From contig SLNO01000042.1 of assembly GCA_007132975.1 (NCBI GenBank), positions 44,137 to 108,136 on the forward strand: DNA of 64,000 bases, given 5' to 3'. The translations under genes and the position numbers were made by a program. Origin of the DNA: Balneolales bacterium (GTDB lineage Bacteria > Bacteroidota > Rhodothermia > Balneolales > Natronogracilivirgulaceae). Below the pieces are notes generated by a model. That model was not told the origin of the DNA, searched no databases, and saw only the letters and a list, made by a program, of their open reading frames with translations. Below, piece by piece: positions 34,430-43,383 of this stretch (within the stretch, counting starts at the first letter, position 1; the number at the start of each line of letters is the position of its first letter).

Positions 34430-35458
34430 TTACTCCAAATCCCCTTCAAAATATTCAACGGCCCGTTGAATCACGGGACTTCCCGGCTTCTTTTCTGAGA
34501 TACGTTGCTTGATTTTATCCTGGAATGCCTGTGCCGCGTCGTAACCGTAATTCAACAGCAGATGGTTCATGGCAATTACCTCTGCTATAACAGTGATATT
34601 TTTACCTGGGGTAATGGGGAGGTTGATGGTTGGGATATCGATTCCCAAAACGGAGATACTCTGTCTGTTAAGGCCGGTCCGGTCAACGTGGTGGGACTCA
34701 TCCCATAGACTGAGCTCGAGTATCACTTCCACTCGTTTCTGATAACGTATCGCGCGAATCCCGAACATGGACATCACATCCACAATTCCCAATCCACGTA
34801 TCTCCAAGAAGTGCTTGTTTATCTCGGTAGGGGAGGCAATCAGCACGTTGCTTTTCTTGGTCAGGATGATCACATCATCAGATACAACCCTGTGTCCGCG
34901 TTCCACAAGGTCAAGGGCCACCTCACTTTTTCCGATCCCGGACTTTCCGGTTATGAGAATGCCAATTCCGTAGACATCCACCATAGACCCATGAACCATG
35001 GTCTGCACAGCGAACTGATCCTCCAGAAAGTCGCGCACAAGAAACATGAACCGGGTCGTCTCCATGGGTGACTGGTAAATGGGAATCCGGGCCTTTTCCG
35101 CCAGCTGCAGAAAAGAATCGGGCAATACGTTGTTGTCTGTCAAAAAGATGACAGGAATGGGAAACTTGGTGATCTCGAGAAATGCTTTGAGGCAGATGTC
35201 TTTGCCAACATGATCGATGTATTTTCTTTCGCTGTTGCCAATGACCTGGATTCTGTGATGGGAAAACAGGTCTACGTACCCGGCGAGGGCAAGCCCCGGC
35301 CTGTGAAGGTCTGTATCGGTAATCAGCTGGTCATCGCTGGACGCTTCCGAGGCGCAGGGCCTTATATCCAGCTTCAACTTGTTTCGCAGCTGTTCAACCA
35401 GAAAGGAGACCGTAATGTGCTCCTTCCTGGGAACAGATTTCAGGTTTTTAAATGGCAT
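34430..35458 (-). CDS. hprK: HPr kinase/phosphorylase
   Basis: The C-terminal catalytic half holds the P-loop GKSGIGKSEVAL (residues 171 on), GHRVVSDDVI and the signature EIRGLGIVDVMSMFG. The N-terminal half (FLVEQLRNKLKLDI to about 130) is the family's regulatory domain. In Gram-positive bacteria it controls carbon use by phosphorylating HPr; in others its substrate is unclear. The protein has 342 aa. No ptsH or ptsI is in the window. It is 43 bp downstream of hpf on the same strand. Confidence 0.94.
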   Translation of the reverse strand: MPFKNLKSVPRKEHITVSFLVEQLRNKLKLDIRPCASEASSDDQLITDTDLHRPGLALAGYVDLFSHHRIQVIGNSERKYIDHVGKDICLKAFLEITKFPIPVIFLTDNNVLPDSFLQLAEKARIPIYQSPMETTRFMFLVRDFLEDQFAVQTMVHGSMVDVYGIGILITGKSGIGKSEVALDLVERGHRVVSDDVIILTKKSNVLIASPTEINKHFLEIRGLGIVDVMSMFGIRAIRYQKRVEVILELSLWDESHHVDRTGLNRQSISVLGIDIPTINLPITPGKNITVIAEVIAMNHLLLNYGYDAAQAFQDKIKQRISEKKPGSPVIQRAVEYFEGDLE

Positions 35459-35501
35459 GCTGATGGGTTTGGGCCCGTTATGCGGTCATTATGTGAACAG
35501 G

Positions 35502-35801
35502 TCAATTGCGCGAGAAGCGTTTGTCTTTGTATTTGATCAGTTGACGTCGCATGTTATCCACTGCAGAGCGTACAGCCTGTTCGTAAGCCGGTCCTGATTC
35601 GGTGGCCTTAAGCAGTTCCTGCTTCACCTTGACTGTGAGTTCCGCTTTGGCCGGCTGGTCATTATCGGGAGACGGCTCCAGGACAATATCACAGGAGAAT
35701 ATTCCATCAAAAAAACGTTTGAGTTTATTAATCTCCTCAGATGTGAAATCCTGGAGATTCTGACTTGCTTCAAACTTTCGGGCTGTGAAATTGATGTTCA
35801 T
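35502..35801 (-). CDS. hpf: Ribosome hibernation promoting factor (HPF/RaiA family, short)
   Basis: A 99-aa protein with the fold pattern of sigma-54 modulation / HPF proteins: INFTARKFEASQNLQDFTSEEINKLKRFFDG, CDIVLEPSPDNDQPAKAELTVKVKQELLKATESG, YEQAVRSAVDNMRRQLIKYKDKRF. It binds the 30S decoding region in resting cells. It is the short type, lacking the dimerising C-terminal domain of long HPF. It lies between the Xer recombinase and hprK genes, likely one transcript. Confidence 0.9.
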   Translation of the reverse strand: MNINFTARKFEASQNLQDFTSEEINKLKRFFDGIFSCDIVLEPSPDNDQPAKAELTVKVKQELLKATESGPAYEQAVRSAVDNMRRQLIKYKDKRFSRN

Positions 35802-35873
35802 TGTCTGAAATGGATTAAGAGTTTATGGTTGCTGTAGGCGTTTCGTTTATTTATGACATAAAGTAACGTGATA

Positions 35874-36809
35874 TCATTCGGATTTTGTGGATTCGGCCCT
35901 TGGATGGGCGGTGCGATAGACATTTCTCAAGTGTTCCACGCTTGTTCCAGTATAGATTTGCGTTGCTGCCAGGTCGGCGTGTCCCAGCAGCTCCTTGATA
36001 ACCCGAATGCCTGCTCCGCGGTCCAGCAGGTGGGTGGCGAAGCTGTGCCTGAGCACATGAGGGCTTTTCTGGCTCACTTCGCTCACTCGCGACAGGTAAT
36101 GTGCGACTTTGCGCTGGATGAGCCTGGGGTAGACCCTTTTGCCTGTATCGGTGAGAAACAGGGCCAAATGGTCGTCCGATGCCGTTTTTTTGCCGATCAG
36201 TTGATTGCGCTCCAAAAGGTAATTTTGCAGGGCCAAGGCGGCCGGATTTCCGAAGGGAATGATACGTTCCCTGGAGCCTTTTCCGAAGACCTTCACCCGT
36301 CTTCGTCCCAGATCGACATCGCCGGTATTCAATCCAACAAGTTCTGCAAGCCTCATTCCTGTGCCATAGAGAAGTTCAAGAATCGCCAGATCTCTTTTGC
36401 CTGACGGTTCATCGGTATCAACCGTCTCCATCATCAGGGCAAGCTCTTCAGGTCGGACCGTCTTGGGAAGGCGGTGTTCTTTTTTGGGATTCATCAGGAG
36501 GTGGGCCGGATTGTGACTGATCAATCCTCGTTTGAAAGCGAATTTAAGGAAGGATCGAACAGATGCGGTCTTTCGTGCGAGGGTGGATTTTGCCGGCCTG
36601 GAGGACATGAGGGATCCGAGCCATAGCCGGATCATCAGGCGGTCGATGCGATCGTACCGAAGTTCGGTGGTTTCAATTTCCCACTCCGTGCAACAGAAGT
36701 TCAGAAATTGCCGGATATCACGCTGATAGGCCTCCACAGTCCTTTGGGAGGCATTACGCTCAATTTCAAGATACTTAGTAAAGCGGTCCAGCAGGAGGAA
36801 TTCACTCAT
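35874..36809 (-). CDS. Tyrosine recombinase (XerC/XerD type)
   Basis: N-terminal SAM-like DNA-binding domain (about 1-90, FTKYLEIERNASQRTVEAYQRDI) and a C-terminal catalytic domain with the full set: Arg in YGTGMRLAELVGL, Lys in VFGKGSRERIIPF, HVLRHSFATHLL, and GHADLAATQIYT with the nucleophile Tyr. It has 311 aa, the size of chromosomal XerC/XerD that resolve dimers at dif. The conserved housekeeping neighbours (hpf, hprK) argue for a Xer protein rather than a phage integrase. Which of C or D it is cannot be settled here. Confidence 0.92.
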   Translation of the reverse strand: MSEFLLLDRFTKYLEIERNASQRTVEAYQRDIRQFLNFCCTEWEIETTELRYDRIDRLMIRLWLGSLMSSRPAKSTLARKTASVRSFLKFAFKRGLISHNPAHLLMNPKKEHRLPKTVRPEELALMMETVDTDEPSGKRDLAILELLYGTGMRLAELVGLNTGDVDLGRRRVKVFGKGSRERIIPFGNPAALALQNYLLERNQLIGKKTASDDHLALFLTDTGKRVYPRLIQRKVAHYLSRVSEVSQKSPHVLRHSFATHLLDRGAGIRVIKELLGHADLAATQIYTGTSVEHLRNVYRTAHPRAESTKSE

Positions 36810-36838
36810 AATCCGACGTTCCTGTATTCATCCTATAG

Positions 36839-36868
36839 CAAAGATAATCAAAGCATTCTCATTACAAA
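36839..36868 (-). promoter_or_regulatory. Predicted promoter of the xer-hpf-hprK group
   Basis: On the minus strand TTTG is followed after 18 nt by TATCTTTG, a perfect TAnnTTTG element. The spacer is one or two bases short of the usual. Transcription would begin near 36832, about 23 nt before the recombinase start. Confidence 0.48.
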
Positions 36869-36975
36869 GCAGAAAATATCAGAATCTGAAAAAAAACTGT
36901 AAGGAACTGGTTTGTTTATGCTCATTAAGGGTACCGGGATGTATCAGATGTTGACTCAAAACCTAAAACAGAGTA

Positions 36976-37470
36976 ATGATGAAAGGGCTGAAAATGAAAA
37001 AGAACGAAAATCGAATCCAGGATCCTGCGTACAGACAGATGGAAATTGCCGTTGGTGTATTGATACAAAATATCCTTGATATCCGGAATGTATCGGAGTG
37101 GGCGGCTTTCATGGGTTATTCACGGTCTCACTTTTGCCGCAGTTTCAAGAAGAGATTCGGTGAGAATCCAAAGTTGGTACTTAGAAGGGCACGCTTGAGA
37201 AAGGTTTGCCGGGTTATTCAGTCCGACTGGTCTGCAACGGCCTACAAGGTAGCGCTTGAGTCTGGATTTGAAAATGACAAGGCCTTGCATAAATTTCTGA
37301 GCCGAAATTTTCAAAAAGGTTTTGTTTCACTCAAGGACGAGTTGAAGAGGGATGCTTTTCGTTCGAGGAAACTGATTTCCTATGCTGCCGAGGCCGATTA
37401 TGAGTACATTATCGGCATGGCCAGCTTCGGTTCAGACAGGGCGTCCCTTCCAGGTGGGCTTGGTTTTTGA
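36976..37470 (+). CDS. Small AraC-type helix-turn-helix protein
   Basis: Residues 23-115 form an AraC-like DNA-binding domain with two HTH units (NVSEWAAFMGYSRSHFCRSFKKRFGENPKLVLRRARLRKV and SATAYKVALESGFENDKALHKFLSRNF). There is no N-terminal ligand domain, so at 164 aa it is about half the size of a full AraC regulator; the C-terminal 50 residues are not recognisable. Target is unknown. It is an isolated plus-strand gene between minus-strand groups. Its last 39 bp overlap the 3' end of the glycosyltransferase gene. Confidence 0.75.
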   Translation: MMKGLKMKKNENRIQDPAYRQMEIAVGVLIQNILDIRNVSEWAAFMGYSRSHFCRSFKKRFGENPKLVLRRARLRKVCRVIQSDWSATAYKVALESGFENDKALHKFLSRNFQKGFVSLKDELKRDAFRSRKLISYAAEADYEYIIGMASFGSDRASLPGGLGF

Positions 37471-38700
37471 AAGGCGGTCGCGCAATACCACTGTGGCCAG
37501 CATGTGAAACCAAAGAATGCCTGGAAGATATAATAAAGCGGTGGAAACAGGCCAATTCAGAAACATTGAAATATAAAGTCTCTGTAATACTGTGATACCA
37601 AGCAGCGTGGTGTATCCACCGATTAGAACAGGCGTGTCTGGCAGACATGAAATGCAGATCAGAGCTGTGCCAAGCACAATGACCGGAACCACGAAAACGA
37701 CAAAATGCAGGAGCCAGGCCATGAGAAACGGCAAGTAGCGATAGCCGAACCCGGCAAAGAAGTTCTTCCTGAAACCGTTGAACAAATCGGATGGGGTGCG
37801 ATACATTCGGCACCACAGGTGGTCTGTACCGTGGAACATGCGCATCGTCTTCCCGGATCGGACAACCATTTTGGCCATTATCACATCCTCCACTACCTGA
37901 TCTCTTACAAGTTCGTGTCCGCCTGTATCAAGATAGGTCTGCCTGGTGAAAACCATGCATTGTCCGCATGCATTTGCGAACATGGGTTTAACCTTTTGGC
38001 GCAAACGGGCAGAAGGAATCCATGCCGGTGCGCGGTAACTGTAGAGGGTTGGAAGGTAATTGGCAATGGTAGAATATACAGTTGAAATTACGGCTTTCTC
38101 CGCAATCGATTCCATTATCTGATGCGGCCAGACGGTTGCAAAATCAAGTTTGAAGAGATCTACAGCCGAAACTATTCTGGATATGGTGTTACTGGCTAAC
38201 CATGTATCTGCGTCCAGGAATATAAACAGGTCACCGTTAGCGTGGCGGGACAACTGATGACAGGCCCAGTTTTTTCCAAGCCACCCGTCGGGTCTTTTCT
38301 GACCCTTATGGACAATGACCTGCATAGACTGCGAGTCTTGATTATATGAAGATGGCTCATGTTTTCCGTAAACAGTGTTTACATTTTTTTGAAATTCTTC
38401 AGCAATCTTGAGGGTATTGTCTTCGGAATGATCATCAAGGATATGTATCTCGAGTCTGGGCCAATCCTGTTCTTGAAGTGTTTTCAGAAGCCTTGGAAGG
38501 TTTTGCTCTTCGTTCCTGGCTGGTATGAGAATGGAGACAAGGGGAGGGCTATCGCTTTCCAGCCAATCCGGCTGGCAATTCTCTTCCAGAACAGTATCCC
38601 CCAAACCCAGGAAATGTATTCTATTGTGAAGAAGAATCAGTGTTGTGGTGATAATGAACAGCAGACCGGGGACGAGCAGTCCAAACAGCAGAACATCCAT
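37432..38700 (-). CDS. Family 2 glycosyltransferase, membrane-bound
   Basis: N-terminal TM (about 4-24), then a GT-A domain: PPLVSILIPARNEEQNLPRLLKTL, IHILDDHSEDNT, FIFLDADTWLA (DxD-type) and a basic QVVEDVIMAKMVV acid motif. Three or four TMs lie at the C-terminus (about 320-410). The layout resembles processive or polyprenyl/carotenoid-linked GT2 enzymes such as CrtQ; acceptor is unknown. The protein has 422 aa. It lies 5 bp after the DUF494 gene. Confidence 0.85.
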   Translation of the reverse strand: MDVLLFGLLVPGLLFIITTTLILLHNRIHFLGLGDTVLEENCQPDWLESDSPPLVSILIPARNEEQNLPRLLKTLQEQDWPRLEIHILDDHSEDNTLKIAEEFQKNVNTVYGKHEPSSYNQDSQSMQVIVHKGQKRPDGWLGKNWACHQLSRHANGDLFIFLDADTWLASNTISRIVSAVDLFKLDFATVWPHQIMESIAEKAVISTVYSTIANYLPTLYSYRAPAWIPSARLRQKVKPMFANACGQCMVFTRQTYLDTGGHELVRDQVVEDVIMAKMVVRSGKTMRMFHGTDHLWCRMYRTPSDLFNGFRKNFFAGFGYRYLPFLMAWLLHFVVFVVPVIVLGTALICISCLPDTPVLIGGYTTLLGITVLQRLYISMFLNWPVSTALLYLPGILWFHMLATVVLRDRLSKTKPTWKGRPV

Positions 38701-38705
38701 TGAGA

Positions 38706-39158
38706 TCAGTTGATGGTTTCTGTTCCTTTGAGGAACAGGGATCGGTCGCTGCCAAGATACTCACTATCGAAAATCATACCGGCAACCCATTCCTTCACAT
38801 CGGGGACGTCAGTGATGTCTATGTCGAGTCGCAGCATCGCATATTCTATCAGGCGTTCCATGCGACGGGCATCAAGAATTCCCAGGTAGTAAAGCTCCAG
38901 CATGTAACCGTAAGCATCCGATGTGATACGTGTGCGTTCGTTGGGATGAAGCGCCCGGGGTGAGGGAATACTTTTTCTCGCATTGGGGGTACTGGCAAGT
39001 TCACCTGACTCGTTCTTTTGCATGAGCCATGAATACGCCGCACTTATCTCCGAGTTATTGTACCCGCGAAGCTTGTCGAGTTTGATGTCCTTTAATTGGG
39101 CACCGATGTGTATCCTTTTGACCAGATAGATTATTAGGTCTACAACGTTGTTTTGCAT
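38706..39158 (-). CDS. DUF494/Smg-like protein
   Basis: A 150-aa protein whose overall plan fits the Smg/DUF494 family: an N-terminal helix (VVDLIIYLVKRIHIGAQLKDIKLDKLRGYNNSEISAAYSWL), a variable middle, then RITSDAYGYMLELYYLGILDARRMERLIEYAMLRLDIDITDVPDVKEWVAGMIF, which is close to the family's second half. Its biochemical role is unknown. It starts directly after the ybeY stop codon, so the two are likely coupled. Confidence 0.65.
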   Translation of the reverse strand: MQNNVVDLIIYLVKRIHIGAQLKDIKLDKLRGYNNSEISAAYSWLMQKNESGELASTPNARKSIPSPRALHPNERTRITSDAYGYMLELYYLGILDARRMERLIEYAMLRLDIDITDVPDVKEWVAGMIFDSEYLGSDRSLFLKGTETIN

Positions 39159-39593
39159 TCAAGATTCCTGATAAAGCCTGATGTATTTATTTTCGAGAGA
39201 TCGCATCTGCTTACGTTGCTCAACGGTGGCATCATTGTATCCAACCAAATGAAGCATCCCGTGAACCACTACGCGAAGCGTTTCCGTTTCAAAAGTCGTC
39301 TTCAGTTCCTGTGACTGGCGCTGGATCTGAGTAATACAACAAAAAAGAGTGCCTTCAATCGGCTCTTTTTCCTCATGATAAGGGAATGTGATGATATCGG
39401 TAACGTAATCATGCCCTAGATATCTGAGGTTGAGCTCCTTTATCTTTTCATCATCGACAAAAACCACTTCCAGTTCCAGAAAATTCCTTTTCTCATTATT
39501 ACTGACAATGCCGGAGAGACGCAATAAATTATTTTGATTCAGCGGATTTTGTACCGTTGTTTCATTGTAAATTGCAATTTGCTGCGTAGCCAT
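39159..39593 (-). CDS. ybeY: Endoribonuclease YbeY (rRNA maturation factor)
   Basis: A zinc RNase needed for 16S rRNA 3'-end maturation and ribosome quality control. The family core is present: FVDDEKIKELNLRYLGHDYVTDIITFPY and the metal motif HGMLHLVGYND. The usual third His ligand (HGxLHLxGYDH) is replaced by Asp, which as I recall is also the habit of Bacteroidota YbeY. I use the ATG at 39593 (MATQQIAIYNE, 144 aa); the ORF track starts at a TTG four codons upstream. Confidence 0.92.
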   Translation of the reverse strand: MATQQIAIYNETTVQNPLNQNNLLRLSGIVSNNEKRNFLELEVVFVDDEKIKELNLRYLGHDYVTDIITFPYHEEKEPIEGTLFCCITQIQRQSQELKTTFETETLRVVVHGMLHLVGYNDATVEQRKQMRSLENKYIRLYQES

Positions 39594-39637
39594 CAATGGG
39601 TGCAAGGAAGCTGGGTTGTCAGTAGCGGTAATGACGT

Positions 39638-40144
39638 TCAGTCTTCGTCAAAATGGAAGCCTTCAAAATCAATTGATTCCGTGAGCGACAGCGCGACACT
39701 GCACATCATTACTTCTGGTGGAAGCTTCGTAAAGTCACCTCCAAGAAGTGACTCATTAACATTGGCATAAAAACTGCATCCTGCTTCTCTTTCTATGATC
39801 AATCCGGATATTTTGGAACCGTCTTTTCCAAAAAACGTAATTTGGTGCAGTAAATCACTGGCAACAAACGCGGTGCAGTTGTGTAACTGAAGAAAGGTAT
39901 CCTGGGTATAGACGGAAATCAGATTGGTCGGCTCCTCATCAAGAAGAAGTCCAAGGTGTATTTCCAGCGCCATTTTACGCCTGGTTTCCTTGTCGGCAAT
40001 CTCAAAGCGGTAGACGTTTCCACTTTTCTTCGGATTGGCACCCAGTACACCGGCAATTTTGGAAATGTTCTCCTCTGTAAATTTGTGGATCATCGCATCA
40101 AGGAATTTTGGCAGGACAGCAAAGCTGCTGAGTTGCGTTTTCAC
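39638..40144 (-). CDS. Hypothetical protein
   Basis: I do not recognise this 168-aa protein. It is soluble, mixed alpha/beta, with no signal peptide or TM. It reads MKTQLSSFAVLPKFLDAMIHKFTEENISKIAGVLG at the N-terminus and ends in an acidic tail (FEGFHFDED). The middle (LISVYTQDTFLQLHNCTAFVASDLLHQITFFGKDGSKISGLIIEREAGC) looks like a compact beta sheet. It lies between the DUF2723 gene (41 bp) and ybeY (45 bp) on the same strand, so it could ride on the same transcript. Confidence 0.6.
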   Translation of the reverse strand: MKTQLSSFAVLPKFLDAMIHKFTEENISKIAGVLGANPKKSGNVYRFEIADKETRRKMALEIHLGLLLDEEPTNLISVYTQDTFLQLHNCTAFVASDLLHQITFFGKDGSKISGLIIEREAGCSFYANVNESLLGGDFTKLPPEVMMCSVALSLTESIDFEGFHFDED

Positions 40145-40184
40145 TTATAAATATACTGCATAGATGCGAATATTGGAACAGTCA

Positions 40185-43148
40185 TTACTCACCGAACATG
40201 CGGCTCACACGACGTCTGTTTTCTTCGCGATCACGGGGAAATGGCAACCTTTGATCCGAAACTTCCTGGATGAAATCTGCTATGGCGAGAGCATCCTGGT
40301 CCAGGTCGTTCATAAAGAATATCCTCTGCATGATCATGTACCTGCTCGTCTCAAAAGAGAGTTCCCGGACAAGTTGCTGACGTTCTCGGTTCAGCGTCTG
40401 AAGACGGTTCTGAAGCACACGTCTTCTGCTTGAATCCATACGGCGGCCTCCTTCGTCAATTCGCTGTTCAAGGCCAGTGATTTCCGCTTCGATGCGATCA
40501 AGGTCACGCAGAAAAGCCCGGAATGAAACATCCAGGTCGCGGCGGGCCATTCTGGCGAGATCCAGTGCTCTGTCGTTGACTCCCAGCTGTGCAAACCGGT
40601 AAGCATAATTGAGAATGGAAGTCGGATCTCCTTCAATGGAGGTAAAGGGAATATGCTCTTCCCCCCAATGGAGCCAATATCGTGCACTGTCTGGCTGGCC
40701 GCCTTCCATGAAGGCACCGGCTTGCCGGTTTATGATGGTCCGGTAATTGTCCATCATGCGACGGATATTTTCATCAAAGTAAGCCTTTTCATTGTTTATT
40801 TCTCTGAGCCGGAATGTTTTCAGGCGTTTGCCGTGGATATCGGTATCAACGCTGTTGCCAGTGCGGAAGGGCATGACACGGAATGCTTTTCCTTCCAGTC
40901 GGAAATAATCCTGAAGATTCATTTGTGCATCCCTGGCCACGGTGGTGGAGAAATAGACAGGACGAACCCAGCGGTTGGTCCTCAGTATCTCAAGAACCAT
41001 ATCATCCTGGATGCGAGTATAGTGCAGCTCTGTGCCATCCCTGTCGCGGCCCAGAAAAATGCCTTCCAGGTGCCAGGTAACTTCGTCATCCAACTCCTCG
41101 AGGGGCACTCCGAATCCCATTTCTTCAGGGATTTCCTTCGGTGCCCAAGGGAAGTCCACCTCGCCGGCATACACCTGGCGGAGAAATTCCCTGTCAACCG
41201 GTATAGTGATGTCCCCCGGACGGTGAAAATCAGAGGCCCTGCGGAACATGAATTTATCATTCAGGCGGTCCACTTCGGCATCTGTCAGGTCGATGGGCAC
41301 CGGCGGGGCGCCATGACGCCAGAAGTTTTTCATTTGCTTGATATACCATTCGGTATTCAAAAGGCTCAGGTTGACCACACGCACATCGGTCCGCAACCCC
41401 TCAACCTCCTGCAGGTACCAGAGCGGGAAGGTGTCATTGTCACCGTTAGTGAACAGTATGGAGTAGGGAGCGGTACTGTTCAAAAGGTTGAATGCATAGT
41501 CTGGAGCTACATAGCGAAGACTTCGGTCGTTATTATTGTAAGTCTGACTTCCAACCAGCACGGGCAATGCCAGCACTGTCAAGGCCAGTACCCCATAGGC
41601 GGCATATTGGTTGGATTTCAGGTAGTGCTTCACAAGCTCAACAAGTCCGGTAACCCCCAACCCGATCCATATGGAAAAAGCAAAGAAGGATCCTGTGTAG
41701 GAATAGTCCCTTTCGCGTGGCTGGAAAGGCGTCTGATTCAAATATGCGACAATGGCAAGTCCGGTAGCCGTGAACAACACAAGCACGGCGAGGGCGCGTT
41801 TCCAGTCTTTCCTGAAATGAAAAAACATGCCAATCAGGCCTATTGCAAACGGAAAGTAGAAAAACCTGTTATGGGCGCGATTATGGGAAAAGTCGCTTTG
41901 CTCAAACCCGGATATCCATCGGGCATCCTGAATATCACTGTCCCGGCCAATGAAATTCCAAGCGAAATACCTCAAATACATGTGATTTACCTGATAGCTC
42001 AGGAAAAAGTGAAGATCACTGCGATACTGGGCATATTTTTGTTGATGCCTCTGGTCGGGAGAGTAGCGTCTGGGAAACAATTTCGGGTTTTCACGATCAA
42101 TTCCGCCAATCTCATTCCGAAAACTTTCACCTCTGAAAAGCGGCTGCTGCCCGTACTGCTCGCGTTTGAGGTAACTGATAAAGGCATCCACATTGTCGGG
42201 GGAGTTCTGATCGATGGCAGGGTTGACCTGGGACCGGATGTACAACATGGAGTAGCTGGAATAGCCTATGAGGATCAGAAGATACCCAAGCAGGACTATG
42301 TTTGCAGCCCGGTAGCCTTTTTTATGAGAATAGTAAATACCATATACAATCAACCCGCCAAATAAGGCCAGGAATGCAAGAGGACCGAGCATGCCTCCGG
42401 TTACATTGGCAAATGTACCTGCCAGGGCCGGCAGCTGTATGATCGTGAGGGGATATATTAGGAAGAAGATACCAATGGAAATCGCAGAGGCGGTTACGAA
42501 GGAAACAATCTGGAACTCGTATTTGCGGAAGTAGATGATGAGCCCTACGAAAAATATGGCCAGAAGGCTGAGCAGGTGGACTCCAAATGCCAGACCAAAC
42601 AGGAATGTGATGAGGAGCAGCCACCGTTCATTGCGGAGACTGTTGTGATTTTCTGACCACTTAAGCACAAGCCAGACCACAAGCGCTGTAAATGTAAGAG
42701 ACAGGGCGTAGGTTTCCGCCTCGATCGAAGTAAACCAGTGGCTGTCCGTGACCGAAAAAGTGAGTGCGCCTATCAGACCGCCGCCGTACATGCCTATCCT
42801 GTCAATAAGCGGGTAGGCGTCTGCATCATGGCCTCGAAATTCCCGCACAAAGCGGACGATAATCAGGTACAAAAGCATGATAGTGGTGGCAGAAGCCAGT
42901 GCACTCATCAGGTTTATCATGTACGCAGCAGACAAAGGCCCCACAAACATCGAGAAAACTCGTCCAAGTAGCAGGTAAAAGGGGGTTCCGGGCGGATGCG
43001 GGATTTGCAACCCATAAGCACAGGCAATCCGCTCGCTGCAATCCCAGAAACTGGCCGTTGGTGGCAAGGTCAGCATGTACAGGACAAGGGCTACCAGAAA
43101 AGAAAAAGCTGCAAACGCCTTATTCAGCGATTTGTGGTCCGTTGGCAT
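40185..43148 (-). CDS. DUF2723-family membrane protein
   Basis: A 987-aa protein with about 12-14 hydrophobic segments in the first 560 residues and a soluble C-terminal half. The start LYMLTLPPTASFWDCSERIACAYGLQIPHPPGTPFYLLLGRVFSM is the DUF2723 signature; the acidic WDCSE and the PHPPG loop resemble protein O-mannosyl/glycosyltransferases of GT-C type. I infer a glycosyltransferase-like role in the envelope. The C-terminal region contains NGDNDTFPLWYLQEVEGLRTDVRVVNLSLLNT, also typical. Long reading frames on the opposite strand here are shadows. Confidence 0.88.
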   Translation of the reverse strand: MPTDHKSLNKAFAAFSFLVALVLYMLTLPPTASFWDCSERIACAYGLQIPHPPGTPFYLLLGRVFSMFVGPLSAAYMINLMSALASATTIMLLYLIIVRFVREFRGHDADAYPLIDRIGMYGGGLIGALTFSVTDSHWFTSIEAETYALSLTFTALVVWLVLKWSENHNSLRNERWLLLITFLFGLAFGVHLLSLLAIFFVGLIIYFRKYEFQIVSFVTASAISIGIFFLIYPLTIIQLPALAGTFANVTGGMLGPLAFLALFGGLIVYGIYYSHKKGYRAANIVLLGYLLILIGYSSYSMLYIRSQVNPAIDQNSPDNVDAFISYLKREQYGQQPLFRGESFRNEIGGIDRENPKLFPRRYSPDQRHQQKYAQYRSDLHFFLSYQVNHMYLRYFAWNFIGRDSDIQDARWISGFEQSDFSHNRAHNRFFYFPFAIGLIGMFFHFRKDWKRALAVLVLFTATGLAIVAYLNQTPFQPRERDYSYTGSFFAFSIWIGLGVTGLVELVKHYLKSNQYAAYGVLALTVLALPVLVGSQTYNNNDRSLRYVAPDYAFNLLNSTAPYSILFTNGDNDTFPLWYLQEVEGLRTDVRVVNLSLLNTEWYIKQMKNFWRHGAPPVPIDLTDAEVDRLNDKFMFRRASDFHRPGDITIPVDREFLRQVYAGEVDFPWAPKEIPEEMGFGVPLEELDDEVTWHLEGIFLGRDRDGTELHYTRIQDDMVLEILRTNRWVRPVYFSTTVARDAQMNLQDYFRLEGKAFRVMPFRTGNSVDTDIHGKRLKTFRLREINNEKAYFDENIRRMMDNYRTIINRQAGAFMEGGQPDSARYWLHWGEEHIPFTSIEGDPTSILNYAYRFAQLGVNDRALDLARMARRDLDVSFRAFLRDLDRIEAEITGLEQRIDEGGRRMDSSRRRVLQNRLQTLNRERQQLVRELSFETSRYMIMQRIFFMNDLDQDALAIADFIQEVSDQRLPFPRDREENRRRVSRMFGE

Positions 43149-43383
43149 CGTATGGTTTATTTGTAAAAATTGAGAAAATTCCCAAATTTGCGGATTCTGT
43201 CACAGCTAACAATAATAGGAAGAGCTGGCCCATTAATCAAAGCACAATTTACCGTATTCTATGTCATTATCTGCGATTTTCCCATTTATTTCCGGCATCA
43301 GCCACAACAATTTGAGCAGGAGTGTATCAGGGATGGTGACCAGCAACTGCAAAATCCGTTATCAGGATTCGATCTCATTTTCC

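Noticed and set aside
35868-36404. 178-aa plus-strand ORF
   Set aside because: It is antisense to the Xer recombinase catalytic domain.
40653-42365. 570-aa plus-strand ORF
   Set aside because: It is antisense to the DUF2723 gene and has the skewed composition of a shadow frame, without a start context or domain.
43160-43190. TTTG-N19-CAAATTTG as a promoter for the M1 gene
   Set aside because: The -7 begins with CA, not TA, and lies about 190 bp from the start; too weak to call.
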